Assembly (NCBI RefSeq): GCF_963678635.1
Contig: NC_087071.1
Coordinates: forward strand, 26,523,378-26,587,377
Origin: Symsagittifera roscoffensis
Taxonomy: Eukaryota > Xenacoelomorpha > Acoela > Convolutidae
Direction: 5' to 3'
DNA length: 64,000 nt
A program made the position numbers and the translations under genes. Below the pieces are notes generated by a model. It saw nothing but the letters and a program-made list of their open reading frames with translations, was not told the DNA's origin and ran no database searches. Below, piece after piece: positions 11,191 to 21,949 of this stretch. Numbering within the stretch: position 1 is the stretch's first letter; each line of letters starts with the position of its first letter.

Positions 11191-11607
11191 AAAGTGAACT
11201 CTGGGAATTTGGAAATTTCTATTTTGTCTTGGATGTATAACTTGTCTAGTTATTTCGAGTGTGCTTTGGTTTTGGCTTATGTACCTTTCTCTTTTTAGAT
11301 CTTGTTGTAGGGGTGGGTATAGATTATATGTTGGTTCGCATTGTGGTTCACTTAAAGGTGCTTGGCGGACAACGGGTTCTAGTGGTTCAGATAATCGTGC
11401 GTATCTTTCTTCAAAAGTATATGGATTTTTTTGAAAAGAAATGCGTGTAGATGAATGGGGATTCTGGGTACTTGTGGGTGTTGATGGATTTTCTTGGGAC
11501 GTTGTTGGTGGGGATTGGTGTGGGGGTGGTTGATTAGCAATTTTGGAATATTTCTTTGAGGGAAGTCTTTTATGTTGAAAAATTATGTTTGTTCCAATAT
11601 TCTTCAA
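10924..11607 (-). CDS. Pro/Ser/Thr-rich ORF of the LTR element
   Basis: An intact frame of 227 codons, rich in Pro, Ser, Thr, Gln and Asn, directly follows and slightly overlaps the hydrophobic ORF at 11570-11998. It looks intrinsically disordered and ends in the tail block that is repeated twice more downstream. Together with the hydrophobic ORF it could be the membrane anchor plus cytoplasmic tail of an envelope-like protein, or an accessory ORF. I recognise no family. The start codon may not be real if it was once joined to the upstream frame. Confidence 0.45.
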   Translation of the reverse strand: MKNIGTNIIFQHKRLPSKKYSKIANQPPPHQSPPTTSQENPSTPTSTQNPHSSTRISFQKNPYTFEERYARLSEPLEPVVRQAPLSEPQCEPTYNLYPPLQQDLKRERYISQNQSTLEITRQVIHPRQNRNFQIPRVHFNIPQSPTSSPLDLSSSTLLETPPTASQQSTSNNPSDYLGSTPTSDQIRENPSNKPTTTERPPYWVTNKYPHGEPNLINNPVDISFLFP

Positions 11608-11998
11608 TGAAAAGAAATAAGAGAATAGTGGCTAATGCGAATGTGATGATTGCCTTTTTTATACATTTACAAATTGTCATAATGAGTGATGTTAAAAATG
11701 TGAGAAATATTACGAAGAGTAGAAAAACATCTGTTCTACTAAATAGATTACGAAACATTTGAATAGTTTTGAAATTATCGTACCTGAGGAGGGTACCAAG
11801 GATAGTGGAGAGGGTTAAATATACTTCAAAGATTGAATAGAAAATTAAAAAGAGATTGCAAAATAAAATGAAATGCATGAAAAGGTTTTCTATGATATTA
11901 GTTAAAAATATTGTAAAAAATTTTAAAAGATTTGAAAGTATGATTAAAAGTTTGAAAAATATCTGTTTGAAATTAGTGACCGTTGTTGAGAGAAGCAA
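11570..11998 (-). CDS. hydrophobic multi-span ORF of the LTR element
   Basis: A frame of 142 codons on the minus strand is strongly hydrophobic along most of its length. Three or four Leu/Ile/Phe-rich stretches are long enough to span a membrane, separated by short charged turns. It lies between the pol tail and the Pro/Ser/Thr-rich ORF and overlaps the latter. A fusion-protein anchor or a viroporin-like accessory protein are both possible, but no motif decides between them. AT-rich antisense DNA often gives false hydrophobic frames, so it may also be chance. Confidence 0.35.
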   Translation of the reverse strand: MLLSTTVTNFKQIFFKLLIILSNLLKFFTIFLTNIIENLFMHFILFCNLFLIFYSIFEVYLTLSTILGTLLRYDNFKTIQMFRNLFSRTDVFLLFVIFLTFLTSLIMTICKCIKKAIITFALATILLFLFIEEYWNKHNFST

Positions 11999-12059
11999 TT
12001 ATGAAGTGATTTGGTTTGTCGAATCGTTTTCAATTTTTTGGGGCTAAGTTCGAGTGTGG

Positions 12060-12890
12060 TCGGATTATTTATTGATTTTGACAAGTGGGTTGGGTTTCAT
12101 CAAGTGTTGTTGACAGATTAATATGAGATGTCGGGGAGATCGTCGTAGTTTTTTTTATGGAATAATTGGGGGTATCCTAGAAATGATCGTACTTTAGGCT
12201 AAATGATCATATAATTTTTGTTCTTCAGGCTAATTTAATAATTTTGCTTTGAGGGTTTTATGAGTGCTAAGTTGGGAAAATAGTGTTTTTGTACTGCTTG
12301 ATAGGGGAGGGTTGTAATATTGAGATTATATTTATCTTAATTGTCAATTTTTAGCGGTTTGCTTATTTTTGACCTGGAGGTCTTGAAATTATACTTATAG
12401 ATAAGCTTCGAGATGAATATGTGTTGGCTAATAAAGTCGTTTTGCTATAAATAAACTGTCTTATTCGGAATGATTTCTATTGGTTGATTTTGAACTAGAT
12501 CTGTTCGATTGTTTTTCAGCATGTTATTTTGAAATTGTGGATGATTCAAAATACTTAAAAAAGAGTGATGAAAAGGGAAATGAAAGTTATTTTTTAAATT
12601 CAACTTTTTTGAGTATTTTAGATTGTGGAATGAATGTTTTATAGTTTTTTCTTGGTTGAATTCTAAGTCGTGATGATTCTCTATGTTCAGATTTTTCTTT
12701 TTGATCTTGTGGTAAATTTTTTTCGGTCAATTTTCTATTTCTTCTTTCCTTTTGAGATATTTTTGTGTTTTTTGGTTAAGAGATGTTTGATTAACATTTT
12801 CTTTTTGTTGATCTAGTTTTGAGCTTGTTTGTTTATCGGTGTGATGATTCAATTCAGATTCTGAAATATTTTGAACATTTTTAAAAAGCT
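12060..12890 (-). other. degenerate pol tail, no domain seen
   Basis: Between the integrase C-terminus and the hydrophobic ORF the minus strand is broken by stops in all frames. Short Lys/Glu/Arg/Ser-rich pieces at about 12650-12880 look like the basic, disordered tail that often follows integrase. Nothing else is recognisable. Confidence 0.4.
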
Positions 12891-12899
12891 GTGAAAGAA

Positions 12900-14086
12900 T
12901 ATAATTGTGTTAATTCACGGAGTGCATATTCTTTTGGGTAATAGGGTAATAGGTTAATTCGGTGTTGAATAATTTCTTTCTTATTTGTGTCTATTAATTT
13001 GTAAGTGACATCAGTAGGTTTTTCAATTTTTTGGTATGGTTCTTTTCGGAATGGTTATAACTTTTTAGAAATTTCTTTTTGTGTGGTAAAATTGGGAATT
13101 AAAACAAATGTTCCTATTTTTAAATTTGTTGCTGGTGTAAAGCGTGTATATTTGGGTATTTACATTTTGTCTTTGTAGCACTTTTTTTGTTTTTTTTTTG
13201 ATAAATTTCATTGTGTCTTTTATCTCTATTCAAAATCAATGATGAAAGTGGTCTTCATCATGAGTATGTAGTGGTAGATGATAACAATTTGAATCTTTGT
13301 TTGGTGTACAATATTCTTTTGCATTTTTATGGGCGTTTGCTGTAAACCTTATTGTATACGTGGTTATTGGTTGAAACCCATTTCATTTGGTGATATTCCT
13401 AATGTTGTATTAATTTGTGAATTGTATGAAAGTGGGAATAATTTTACATCTGCTGACCATTCAGTATATCAACATCGACATCGACATCATCTGAGATATT
13501 CTTGTAATGAACGGTTCATACCTTCGACTAATCCATTTGTCCAAGGTGCATGAGATGTACGTGGTTTATGTTTTATGTTGTATAAGTGGCATTATGTGAT
13601 GATTTCATTATTAATAAATTCAGTGCCATTATCTGTAACTAAACTTTCGGGTAATCCAAATTTAGATATCCGGTGTTCGTGGAGTGTTGTGTATGCATAA
13701 TAAGCGTTACAATGTGGTTCTGGGTTAAGTGCTACATAATGGGTAAATGCATCAACAATTACCATTATATATGAGTTTCCTTCTGAGAATGGTGAAATTG
13801 GTCCTTTTGTATCGAATGATATTCTGTGATTAGAATAAAGACTTTGTTCTTTAAAATCTTGTTTTTCTGCGATTTGATTTTGATTTGAACAGGGTTTATT
13901 TAATTGGCATATTAAACCATCGTTGCATAATACTTTTATCCAAATTGGTGCTTTAGGGAAACAAAAATTTTGTATAAAATTTTTGTTTTTAGGGAAACAA
14001 AAATTTTTTCTGATCCGGAATGTCCTTTTGTATTTAAGGTGTGAGAAGTGTGAAATGCGATTAAGATCATGCTTAAAGGTAGACAT
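12900..14086 (-). pseudogene. Ty3/gypsy integrase with GPY/F-like C-terminus
   Basis: The frame 14086-13592 holds the integrase zinc-finger end (CNDGLICQLNKP) and the catalytic core with Asp residues in FDTKGPIS and LVTDNGTEF. The third catalytic residue is visible after a frame change at about 13530 as the Glu in APWTNGLVEGMNRSL. Further on, near 12930-13050, FRKEPYQKIEKPTDVTYKL and then HRINLLPYYP match the GPY/F-type module that follows Ty3/gypsy integrases. Several stops and a small CATCGA-type repeat expansion at about 13470-13490 break the gene. An internal duplication of GGGAAACAAAAATTTT at about 13955-14010 also disrupts the N-terminus. The enzyme inserts element cDNA into the host genome; this copy cannot. 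Confidence 0.8.
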
Positions 14087-14392
14087 GGTACTTTAAAATC
14101 AGGTGTTTGATATTCTAGAATGTCTGTGTTTTCATTTATGGTGGTGTTATTAAATTTTCTGTAGTATCTAAGGAGTGTTTTGTTTCCTAGGATTGTGGTA
14201 TCTGCTTTTGTTGGTTTTGTTTTATATTTTTGCCATGATTTAAGTTGTCTAATGACAGGGTCAAAGTTTTGGTAATTTCCTAGTAATTCGAGTGTAATTT
14301 TATCTGTTGTTGATAAAATTTTTTTCTATTTCGATTTTTGATAGGGGTATTGTATCAAGTAGGTTATGGAGACTAAAAACTTGATTTATCGT

Positions 14393-14929
14393 TTATTTTG
14401 AATCATTTGGTAATGGTCCTGATAAATGTATGTTATCTGTTAGATTTTCCTTTTTTATTAAATGTAATGGGTCTTTTTTATGTGGTTGCTGTTTGAATCG
14501 TTTTTGTTGAGTATTATTTTTAATCCAATGTGAATATGGAATTGGTTTAAATGTAGATGTGCCTAATAAATCAACTTCATAATGGTTGTTTTGACAATCT
14601 AAATAGAGTGGAAAAGGTTGTAGATTGTTTATTTGTGACTGATCTATGTCAGTTTTGATTGCGTGTTTACTTTCTAATCGTGGTGAAAGTTCATCTTTAG
14701 CGAGATAAAATGTTATTTTTTGTGGTATTTCAACTGTTGTTTTTCTTGTCAATAGTTCAGAAGGCGTATTTTTACTAAGAGTATCATGTAGTGCAAGGTT
14801 TTTTCCTGCTGTCCGTACTATGCGTAAATTTGGAAATTTCATTGGGATTACTTGAAATCTATAAACTCTATAGTTTGGATTTGATTTCTGGGTAAAAAGA
14901 AATATGATAGGTTTATGGTCTGTAAACAA
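14393..14929 (-). pseudogene. RNase H C-terminus and pol linker
   Basis: The frame starts with FTDHKPIIFLF and continues to AGKNLALHDTLSKN. These match the last part of the RNase H domain of Ty3/gypsy Pol (TDHKPL followed by GxxNxxADxLSR in related elements). The remaining 120 or so residues are the linker towards integrase. RT and most of RNase H, which should lie upstream on the minus strand, are missing. Only about 40 bases separate this frame from the end of Gag, so a large internal deletion has removed them. Confidence 0.75.
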
Positions 14930-14970
14930 AACTGTTGGATGTTTATATTTTTTATTTGTGTTGTTGTTGT

Positions 14971-15647
14971 TTATATATTATTAATGTAGTGTAATTTGAG
15001 ATTTTCTGTTTCTTCTAGTTTAATAGTGATTTCTGCTTGTTCTAGTTTATCTACTAGTTTTCTGAAATCTAGATCTGGTTCTCGAACTGAGGAAGGGTTC
15101 GATGCTCTCTTTTTAATTGCTATTTTTCGTAATTGAGGTGTTAGGGTCATCATTAAAATTTCTGTCATTTTTGTGTTTTTATAATCATGAGTATTTAGTG
15201 AGTACGCTTTTCCGACTAGTGTTTCGATCCTTACTGCTACTTGTTTGATCGTTTCATTTGGTAGTCTACGAATTTCGTTGCATAAAACTCTTTGATGTTG
15301 TTTGTTTCTTTCTGAATCAAACATTTTTGAAATTCTTGAGTGAATCTTTTTCAATCTGATTATATTTCTATGGGTAGAACTGAAAACCATTTTTGAGCTG
15401 CGCCATCAAGTGTGGTTTGTATTAACGCTGTGTGTCTATGTATCCAATTTTGGTGAAGTGGCGGATTTACAGGTTCAAGTCCTACATTTAAAATTAAATT
15501 TGCTGTGTTTGCATTTAAATAATCTTCTACAGAGTATTCAGGATCTGTGCAAGTGAACACCATCAATGGCTTGTTTGATTGTATTGATAGTCCAACCATG
15601 AGGTATGGATTCATAGTAATCTGTAGTGATTCTGCGGCGTTTGGCAT
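14971..15647 (-). pseudogene. Gag capsid-like domain
   Basis: Two overlapping minus-strand frames (15647-15360 and 15390-14971) form one Gag capsid-like protein split by a single frameshift near 15370. Visible landmarks are FTCTDPEYSVEDYLNA, then LDGAAQKWFSVLP, and a helical second half containing NETIKQVAVRIETLVGKAY. The aromatic Trp-Phe pair after an Ala-rich helix and the later helical bundle are typical of Ty3/gypsy capsids. No zinc knuckle follows; the frame ends at LKLHYINNI and the pol deletion begins. Gag packages element RNA into particles. Confidence 0.8.
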
Positions 15648-15659
15648 TTTTGAAAATTT

Positions 15660-17272
15660 TGTGAGTTGAGTTTTTGTGATTTCGTGTTATTGTAAATAAT
15701 AGGGTAGTGGGATTTCATTTTGCATTTGTGTTGCTTGATAATAATCATTGTTTACTGGGTTTTGCCTTTGTATTGGTTGGTATGATGGTGTATAGGTTGG
15801 GTTTTGCGCTTGCAACGGTTTGTGAACTTGTGTATTAGCTAAGTTTTGTGAAAAAAAATTTGTATTTCGGAATGCTTGATTTTATCGAGGTGGTTTTGGA
15901 CGGTATTCTAGTGTATATGGTGCAAAAAAACCTGGTTTATATTAGTCATCATCATCTGATGATTGATAATTAGGTGTATAGTAAGGTGTGTTGTGTTCAC
16001 CTTGGTTTTGTTCCTTATTTCTATATTGTTGGAAAAATAGATAATTTTAACTTTGGTCTTGTGAGATACGTGGGTAATCAAGAAAACTTACTGTAGTTGT
16101 TATTGCTTGTCGAAAATTGTGTTTTTATGAAAATAAATGATTTTGATTATTTGGGCGAAAAGATTTAGACGTTTGTGGTCTATTTACATAGTTATAATTG
16201 TGTTCTGCAAAGTTGTTACTAGTGAATGTTCTTTGTTTTTGCGTTGGTTTTGTCATTGTTCTAAACGTTTGATAATCCAGATGTGAATACTTTGGGGCAA
16301 CCGTGGGTTTAACCGTTGTTTGTAATGTTACCTGTCGTAAGGTTGGATTTTTAGATCTTGGAGTTGTAAGATTTGGATGTTTTGGTGATATACTTTGTTG
16401 TGTTGTTGTTATTACTGTTGTAACTACCTCTTCATTTGCGAAATGTGATGGTGTTTGAATATCTTGTTGTGTGAGATTCCTAGTTCCATTTAGATTTTCT
16501 TGTTGTATGACAGTTGAATTTAGGGTATTATTTTGTGTTCTATCGGGTAGGAATGAATTATAGTTTAAAGGCGTCGAGTCAGTTGTGAGTGGGTATAGCT
16601 TAAAATAATTTTTGTGTATAGTTACTGTGCTATTAGCTTGACTTGAAATGTCTCTTGGTATGTTGATAAATAATGGATGAGACTATTCAGAGTCCCAAAC
16701 ATAATCTGATTGTTCTGCTAATTTTGTTTCATCAGTTAAATTTTGGGGTCTGAAGTTGTTTCTTGCTTGTGAGATTAAATCAGTTTTATGTGTGAAATAA
16801 TCTATGATGAACCATGCTAAGATTTTTTGTAAACCGTGTTTATCATTTTGTGAAATGTTTTTGCTGGTTAAATTTTCACGGATTGCGTTTAAATAGTCAG
16901 AAAATATTGTGATTTCTTGTCTTACAGTTGTATGTTTTCATGTCTGAACTGGTGAAGTTCCTTGAGATTCTGGTTTTTCTAATATAGATTAGTAGCTATA
17001 AACAATTCGAAACACTTCGTTAGTAAATATTGAATTTGCTACTTGTGAATTTTGGTGTTGTATATTTTTTTATATTCTGTGAATACTTTTGAAAATTTTA
17101 TATCTACGTCATCTGTTTGAAGTAGGTACTTACCATGAAATGTACTTGGGCTTTGTAACTCTATGGTGTATATTCCGTACTGTTGTGATGGTGTACATAT
17201 TCCTCTGAGGTAGAGGTCGACAATTTGTCTTTTTATTTTTATTTCTGGAAACTCTGCTCTGCATGGGCTCAT
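15660..17272 (-). pseudogene. low-complexity Gag N-terminal region
   Basis: Upstream of the capsid on the minus strand lies 1.6 kb of Gln/Asn/Thr/Tyr-rich, repeatedly interrupted coding-like sequence. The frame 17272-17039, MSPCRAEFPEIKIKRQIV onwards, is the most protein-like part. The stretch at 15700-16600 is rich in CAA/AAC/ACA codons on the minus strand. A long N-terminal Gag extension before capsid is the simplest reading, because capsid follows in order without another element between. Confidence 0.4.
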
Positions 17273-19122
17273 TCTTTTTTCATAAACTTGCTATTAAATT
17301 TTGACAAAATTTTGTTTGTTCTCTATCATCAGTGAAGGAAATGATCACAAATGGAAGGATGGAGTTTTCATCTTCATTTTCTTCATTTGTACTCATTTTT
17401 GTGCTTTATGATTGTTAATTTGTAACTTTCTATGTGTTTTATTGGTTGATTCCAATTGTATAGTCGTACTGGTTTGTTTTTGTATGAGTTTTTTATTCTT
17501 CTTTTTCCTTGTATTGATGAATGTGATGTAATTTCTGAGTCAGAAAAATATAATGGATCTTCAACTGGGTAGTTTATATTTTTTGATGTTTTTAATCTAA
17601 AAGTTCTTTTAGATGACTTGTTTTTGATTCAGAAAATGCGTTTCTTTGTTTTGAAAATCTTTTTCGTGTAATTTGTCTTTATTTCCTTAAAATTTTTCGT
17701 TTGATTGATTGTCGTTTAGATCTTATATATCCTGTTGATTGTCTGTGTCGAGTGATTACGAGATCATATTTTTCGTTGTTTATTTCATAGTTGTGTAGTA
17801 TGATTGTTTGTTTATTTCCTAAATTGTCTTGTGACATAAGGTTTAGGATGATGGATGCAATATTTGGATTAGTGATTTTTTAAGTGCTTAAACCATTAGT
17901 CCTTACAGTTTTTCCAGGCTAGCTTAGCTTGGGTCTTGTTTTTTAGTTTTGGAGAGAAAAGCATTTAACGATTGCGAAGAATGATTGTTACTTTCTCGTG
18001 GCTAGTCTAAGTTAAGGTGTTAACTTACTTAATCTAACTTAGGGGTAATTGTTGTGATCAAGGGTTGGAGATTAGTAAATCGATCCACAAGGTTCAGGTA
18101 TAATTAGAACACAAGTAGTTCGTTAGATACTTTTTTAAACTTACAAAATTTAAGTATTATCGTGGGTGATGTAAAAGGGGGTATCAAGTGAAGGATGAAT
18201 AACCGAAGTTCTTCACTGTTTATCCTAATTAGAATGATTAATGAAATTGAAAAATTTCTCTTATTCCTGGGTCGTAGAAAGGGTTGGATAGTGAATCGAC
18301 GTTTTAGGTCATTAGACACTATATTAATGTGTGGGGGAGAACAAAATTGTTCTATTTGATCCAAGGGTAAGCCTTGATGATCAAGATATAACTTAATGAT
18401 GTAAAATTTAAAAGGTATAAAAACGAAATGAAGATCCAAGGAAAACCTTGATGATCTATTTAGTTTAAAAGGTTTAATTTAGGTAAAAGTAAGAAATAGA
18501 ATAGATCTTTTTAAAGTAATTTAAAGTTTTAATTGATAGAAAGGTTTAGTTTTTGATGTTGTTAGTGTTTTATGATTTGCTTGTGTTGTTTAGGTGATGA
18601 AGCTGAGATTAAGAAAGGATTTATATATTGCTAACAATTTGTGTAATAACTAACTAATTTTTTTTTTTCAATAAACATTTTTTTCAGATATCTTTTCAAT
18701 TTACTTACTGCAGTTTTAAAGAAACGATTAGAGATCTTTTTATCAATCGTTATTGTACAATAATAGGTTTAGCGCCTGTAATTATCGGTGAAGAATTTTC
18801 CTCAATTAGATTATGTCTGCAAATGAAAACCTAAATTCATTGCTAATAAAATTCTAAATATAAAAGTTTGTGTTGGCTTTTGCCGTACTTTCATGAAACT
18901 TGTGGGTAAGTTCCGTTGTAGTCGTATATCGTCTCTTGTCCGAGGTCTTCTTCCAATACCAGGGATTTCTCGTATTGTTCGGAATGATGGTTCTGATCTA
19001 TTGAGTCCTAGAGACATTTCAAATAATTTATTGTCGTATAAGAATTTTGTGAATGTTTTTGTCTAAAGCTAATATATTTTTGGTTATCTCTAAGTATTTT
19101 ATTGCTTAAGGTCTTATTTGAG
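17273..19122 (-). other. 5' leader of the LTR element
   Basis: About 1.9 kb lie between the 5' LTR and the first Gag-like frame. Two open frames (18439-18104 and 19017-18811) show no recognisable domain. The second contains an Arg-rich piece with IGRRPRTRDD. The stretch probably corresponds to the untranslated leader plus decayed sequence. Confidence 0.45.
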
Positions 19123-19138
19123 ACTTATGGTCGCACCA
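19123..19138 (-). other. possible primer-binding site
   Basis: Just inside the 5' LTR the minus strand reads TGGTGCGACCATAAGT. It begins with TGG, as primer-binding sites complementary to a tRNA CCA end do. It lies about 18 bases from the assumed LTR end, which is farther than usual, so either the LTR is longer than drawn or this is coincidence. Confidence 0.35.
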
Positions 19139-19157
19139 AATGAGTTGGGACTAATGA

Positions 19158-19546
19158 TGTATCTCATTGAGTAATTTCGGATAAAGTACACCGTCTGCTC
19201 GTCACGCTATCTTATTTTCGGCCGGATAGATTCGTGCAACTTCTTAGTCTAATACCGATCCTAATCTTACTCTTATATCTACTAGTCTCAGGGTGTTTAA
19301 CTAGTCTCTGCTAGGCTCAATAGATCTAGAGTATACTGGTTTGTTACGGAGCGGTCTCTTGGAAAAGGCAACTAAGCTGTAAGTTAAATTCAGAATGCTC
19401 TGGTGCTGAAACTACAAGTAGCTTCAGCAATACAAATAAGTGGATCGTTAGTTCCATGGAGTATGATTGGTTAGTGTTCAATATTTTATAGGGATAAAAT
19501 ATCTATTTTATAACCAATAAAATTATACAGTTTGGATTAGGTTCCA
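19158..19546 (-). repeat. 5' LTR of the Ty3/gypsy element
   Basis: This is the partner of the LTR at 3978-4341, in the same orientation and highly similar, starting TGGAACC on the minus strand. It is about 25 bases longer because of a local duplication around ACTAGTCTC at 19286-19315. The two LTRs differ at many positions, so the insertion is not recent. Confidence 0.85.
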
Positions 19547-19629
19547 TAACTTACAGCGCAGTGCTTATGGTCAGACGCCAAGGCTTGTGGAAGCTTTTAG
19601 ATAGATCGGGAGGCTAAAATAAACTTACC

Positions 19630-20287
19630 ATGTCCGTCTGTTTGATTGATACAACTACTATTAATGGGATCGAACTAAGAGATGACGCGGTAGCTTTCAT
19701 AGAAAAATGCAGGATAAAAAAATGTTCTGATCAGGCTATCGTTATGCAGGGCGGAGAAATTAAGGTACGAAATTGTTTTTTTTTAATCAAACAGTTTGAA
19801 AATGAATGCAAGTCATTTCGCAGGCGCAATTCAACTATTTGAGTGAACTAGTAATATACAGCATTCTTCCATCAGAAAGCAGGACTACTGCGGAATTGTC
19901 AGCGAGAATGGTCAAAGCAACATCGACAATGTTTTCATCAGTAACTGTATTCGTATAGGAATAAGAGTCGGAGATGATTGCACTGTCACTAATTGCAAAA
20001 TTGATCTTTGTGCTATTGGGATTCGTGTTGGGCCTTACGGCCTTTTGAGGATGGAATCAAACACAATCACGCGCTGCCGGCATTCAACGTATGTGGAACC
20101 AGGAGCCAATTCTATTATATACCTGGATATCAACCTAAACACGATATCTTCAACTCATCGAAACAATGGGAGTTCAGATGCAACAATTTACTCATCGTTC
20201 CGACCATTGAAAACGCACTTTATATGGAATTTTTCCGAAGGTACAACTAACTACAAAACAAAAGAAGTAATTATTGTGTTCAATTAA
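19630..20287 (+). pseudogene. parallel beta-helix repeat protein, fragmentary
   Basis: The plus strand encodes several short repeats of right-handed parallel beta-helix (PbH1) type. The first frame has IEKCRIKKCSDQAIVMQGG. After a break at about 19780-19890, a second block gives NVFISNCIRIGIRVGDDC, then TNCKIDLCAIGIRVGP, and after a frame change NTITRCRHSTYVEPGA. The pattern of aliphatic residue, Asn or Ser, Cys, then Gly-Ile-x-Val is characteristic of these repeats, found in carbohydrate-active proteins and FBXO11-like proteins. The break at 19766 could be an intron (donor AAG|GTACGA, acceptors ending CGCAG at about 19822 or AAGCAG at about 19880), but the later frame change has no splice site. 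Substrate or partner cannot be told. A partial second copy lies at 23664-23900. Confidence 0.6.
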
Positions 20288-20299
20288 AATGTCTGTTCT

Positions 20300-20840
20300 A
20301 AACTTAACACAAACAGTGGACTAATTGACCGATGGCTGATTGATAATATAGTTGATTGGTATCCAATTAATTGCGAAATTTAAAACACTATCATAATGAA
20401 ACAAATCTCAACATTCCTCGAATGGAAAAATCAGAATTTACAACTAAGCTAAAACTAATTTAATTTACACCCATTTACCCTCAATAAAGTAGGATTAAAA
20501 AAGCTTACAGACTGCAAATAAGTAAAGTGAAAAAGACAGAACGAAATTATGAATCTACAAATGAGTTTGGTATAAACAGGATTGTATAAAATGATTGAAT
20601 TAACAGAACTTACAAAAAGGAAAGTAAGCTAGGATAAAACAAAACAAATCTTCACTACAAAATGATTATCTGAAATGCACAAGGTAAAAAAGTTTCAACA
20701 ATTGAACAGATGAATAAAAATTTATAGATAATTGAGAATGAGGGACGAATGAGAATGTTTGTACTTTCAATTGAAGTTTTTGTTGAAACTGGTATCAAAG
20801 TATTCTAGTGTGTTTCTCAATTCTGAATCAACTGTTGACG
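20300..20840. other. no gene seen
   Basis: This is AT-rich DNA following the beta-helix fragment. About 460 bases of it (20230-20690) are absent from the second copy of the tandem duplication, so they were inserted in one copy or lost from the other. I see no coding or repeat structure. Confidence 0.5.
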
Positions 20841-20844
20841 ATTT

Positions 20845-21776
20845 TTATCTCACTTTGTCTGTTTCTTCTCGCTGGTCAGTGTTCTTGGATGGCACCCAGA
20901 AATTGATTTGATGGGAGAACTGAGCGTGGCTGAATCCAGAGATACTAACTGTGATATAATAGAAGACCAGGGGTTGAAATAATGGGGTTGATATAATAGA
21001 AGACCAGGTAAGCGTTGTCTCGGCTTCTAATTTGGGTTTCCGTGGCGAATCTGATAACATGGTCAAGAAATCTGTGTATCACCATCATGTAAAGCACGCA
21101 GACGGAGGGTAATTGCGGTAGATCTCTCGTCTATGACTATGGTCGTCGCATGTTAAGGGGTGGTTCCATGTCTGAGTGGAGATAGGGTGACGAGCCGTGC
21201 CTCTAATTGTGGAGGGTCCCGGTTACGTACTCGTTTGGTCAGCGACCGTCGATACGCTTGACTGTGTCGCGCCCGTATGTGCGACTTTCTCATCACTTAA
21301 AATACTCCAGTCAAGATTGTGGTCACTGGGTATTTCCTCGCAAACATAGGTGTCGACTTTATTAAAACTTTTGAGGAACCTAGTAGTTTTTTGCCTAAAG
21401 AACATAGTCAGAGTTAAGTAGAGAACATAGTCAGAGTTAAGTAAAAAATGACCCTTTTTCAGCGTGGGTGTGTGATCCGAAGAGTCGATGGTTGCTTTTT
21501 GGCAGGGTTAAAATATGGTTATCCATTTTTCCGATTACTGTTTTTTCTATGAAGTTTATTTCCTGAGGTCAGCTTTGACGGTATCGTTCGACATCTATTG
21601 GCTTCTACATTAGGGGTCGTGCAATTTTCTGCGGGATTGGAGTCCAAGGAAAGGTTGTCCTCCGAGTCTGTGGATGGTTCCAGGTCCGTGTCTGCGTATC
21701 CGTCCCCTGCCCCATCGTGTAGCTCCCACTTCTTGGCCCAACGGTCAGACATGATCATTTTTCTTGATCTAAGCAA
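20845..21776 (-). pseudogene. 3' part of a Ty3-like element, copy one
   Basis: Downstream of the integrase copy at 21950-22640, the minus strand carries an acidic piece, MIMSDRWAKKWELHDGAGDG followed by YADTDLEPSTDSEDNLSL. A piece with NLDWSILSDEKVAHTG follows, and then one ending in FSHAQFSHQINFWVPS and KNTDQREETDKV. All are also present in the second block, with substitutions. The acidic segment fits the variable tail that follows integrase in such elements; the last segment may belong to a separate downstream gene. Frames are broken, and copy one carries a local duplication around GAAGACCAGG at 20961-21010. I cannot name a domain. Confidence 0.5.
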
Positions 21777-21949
21777 TTATCAATGAAAATCAAGTTTTTC
21801 CACTTGGTGTTTGCAGTTTGGTTGAAGTTTTCCCAAAAAAAGTACATCCGAATGAAAATTGATATTAATTCTCAATTTCCAGATGATTTTTTGACTAAGT
21901 AGTTTACAGTCGGGTATGGTAATTCGTATGAGTGCCATTAAATCATTTT

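Larger units (their letters stand above)
3978..19546 (-). mobile_element. decayed Ty3/gypsy-like LTR retroelement with env-like region
   Basis: Two same-orientation LTRs bound 15.6 kb whose minus strand reads in order: leader, long low-complexity Gag N-terminus, capsid-like Gag, end of RNase H, integrase with GPY/F-type tail, hydrophobic ORF, Pro/Ser/Thr-rich ORF with repeated integrase pieces, envelope-like region, and a 3' non-coding stretch. The capsid-RNase H-integrase order is that of Ty3/gypsy elements. Protease and nearly all RT are absent, because Gag ends at about 14971 and RNase H opens at 14929. Frameshifts and stops affect every domain, so the copy is inactive. At 15.6 kb it is far longer than usual for the family, partly through internal tandem duplication. 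I see no convincing target-site duplication and no polypurine tract directly beside the 3' LTR, so the two LTRs may not derive from a single insertion. Confidence 0.75.

Noticed and set aside
11856-12047. Plus-strand ORFs at 11259-12047
   Set aside because: They are antisense shadows of the element's minus-strand hydrophobic and Pro/Ser/Thr-rich frames.
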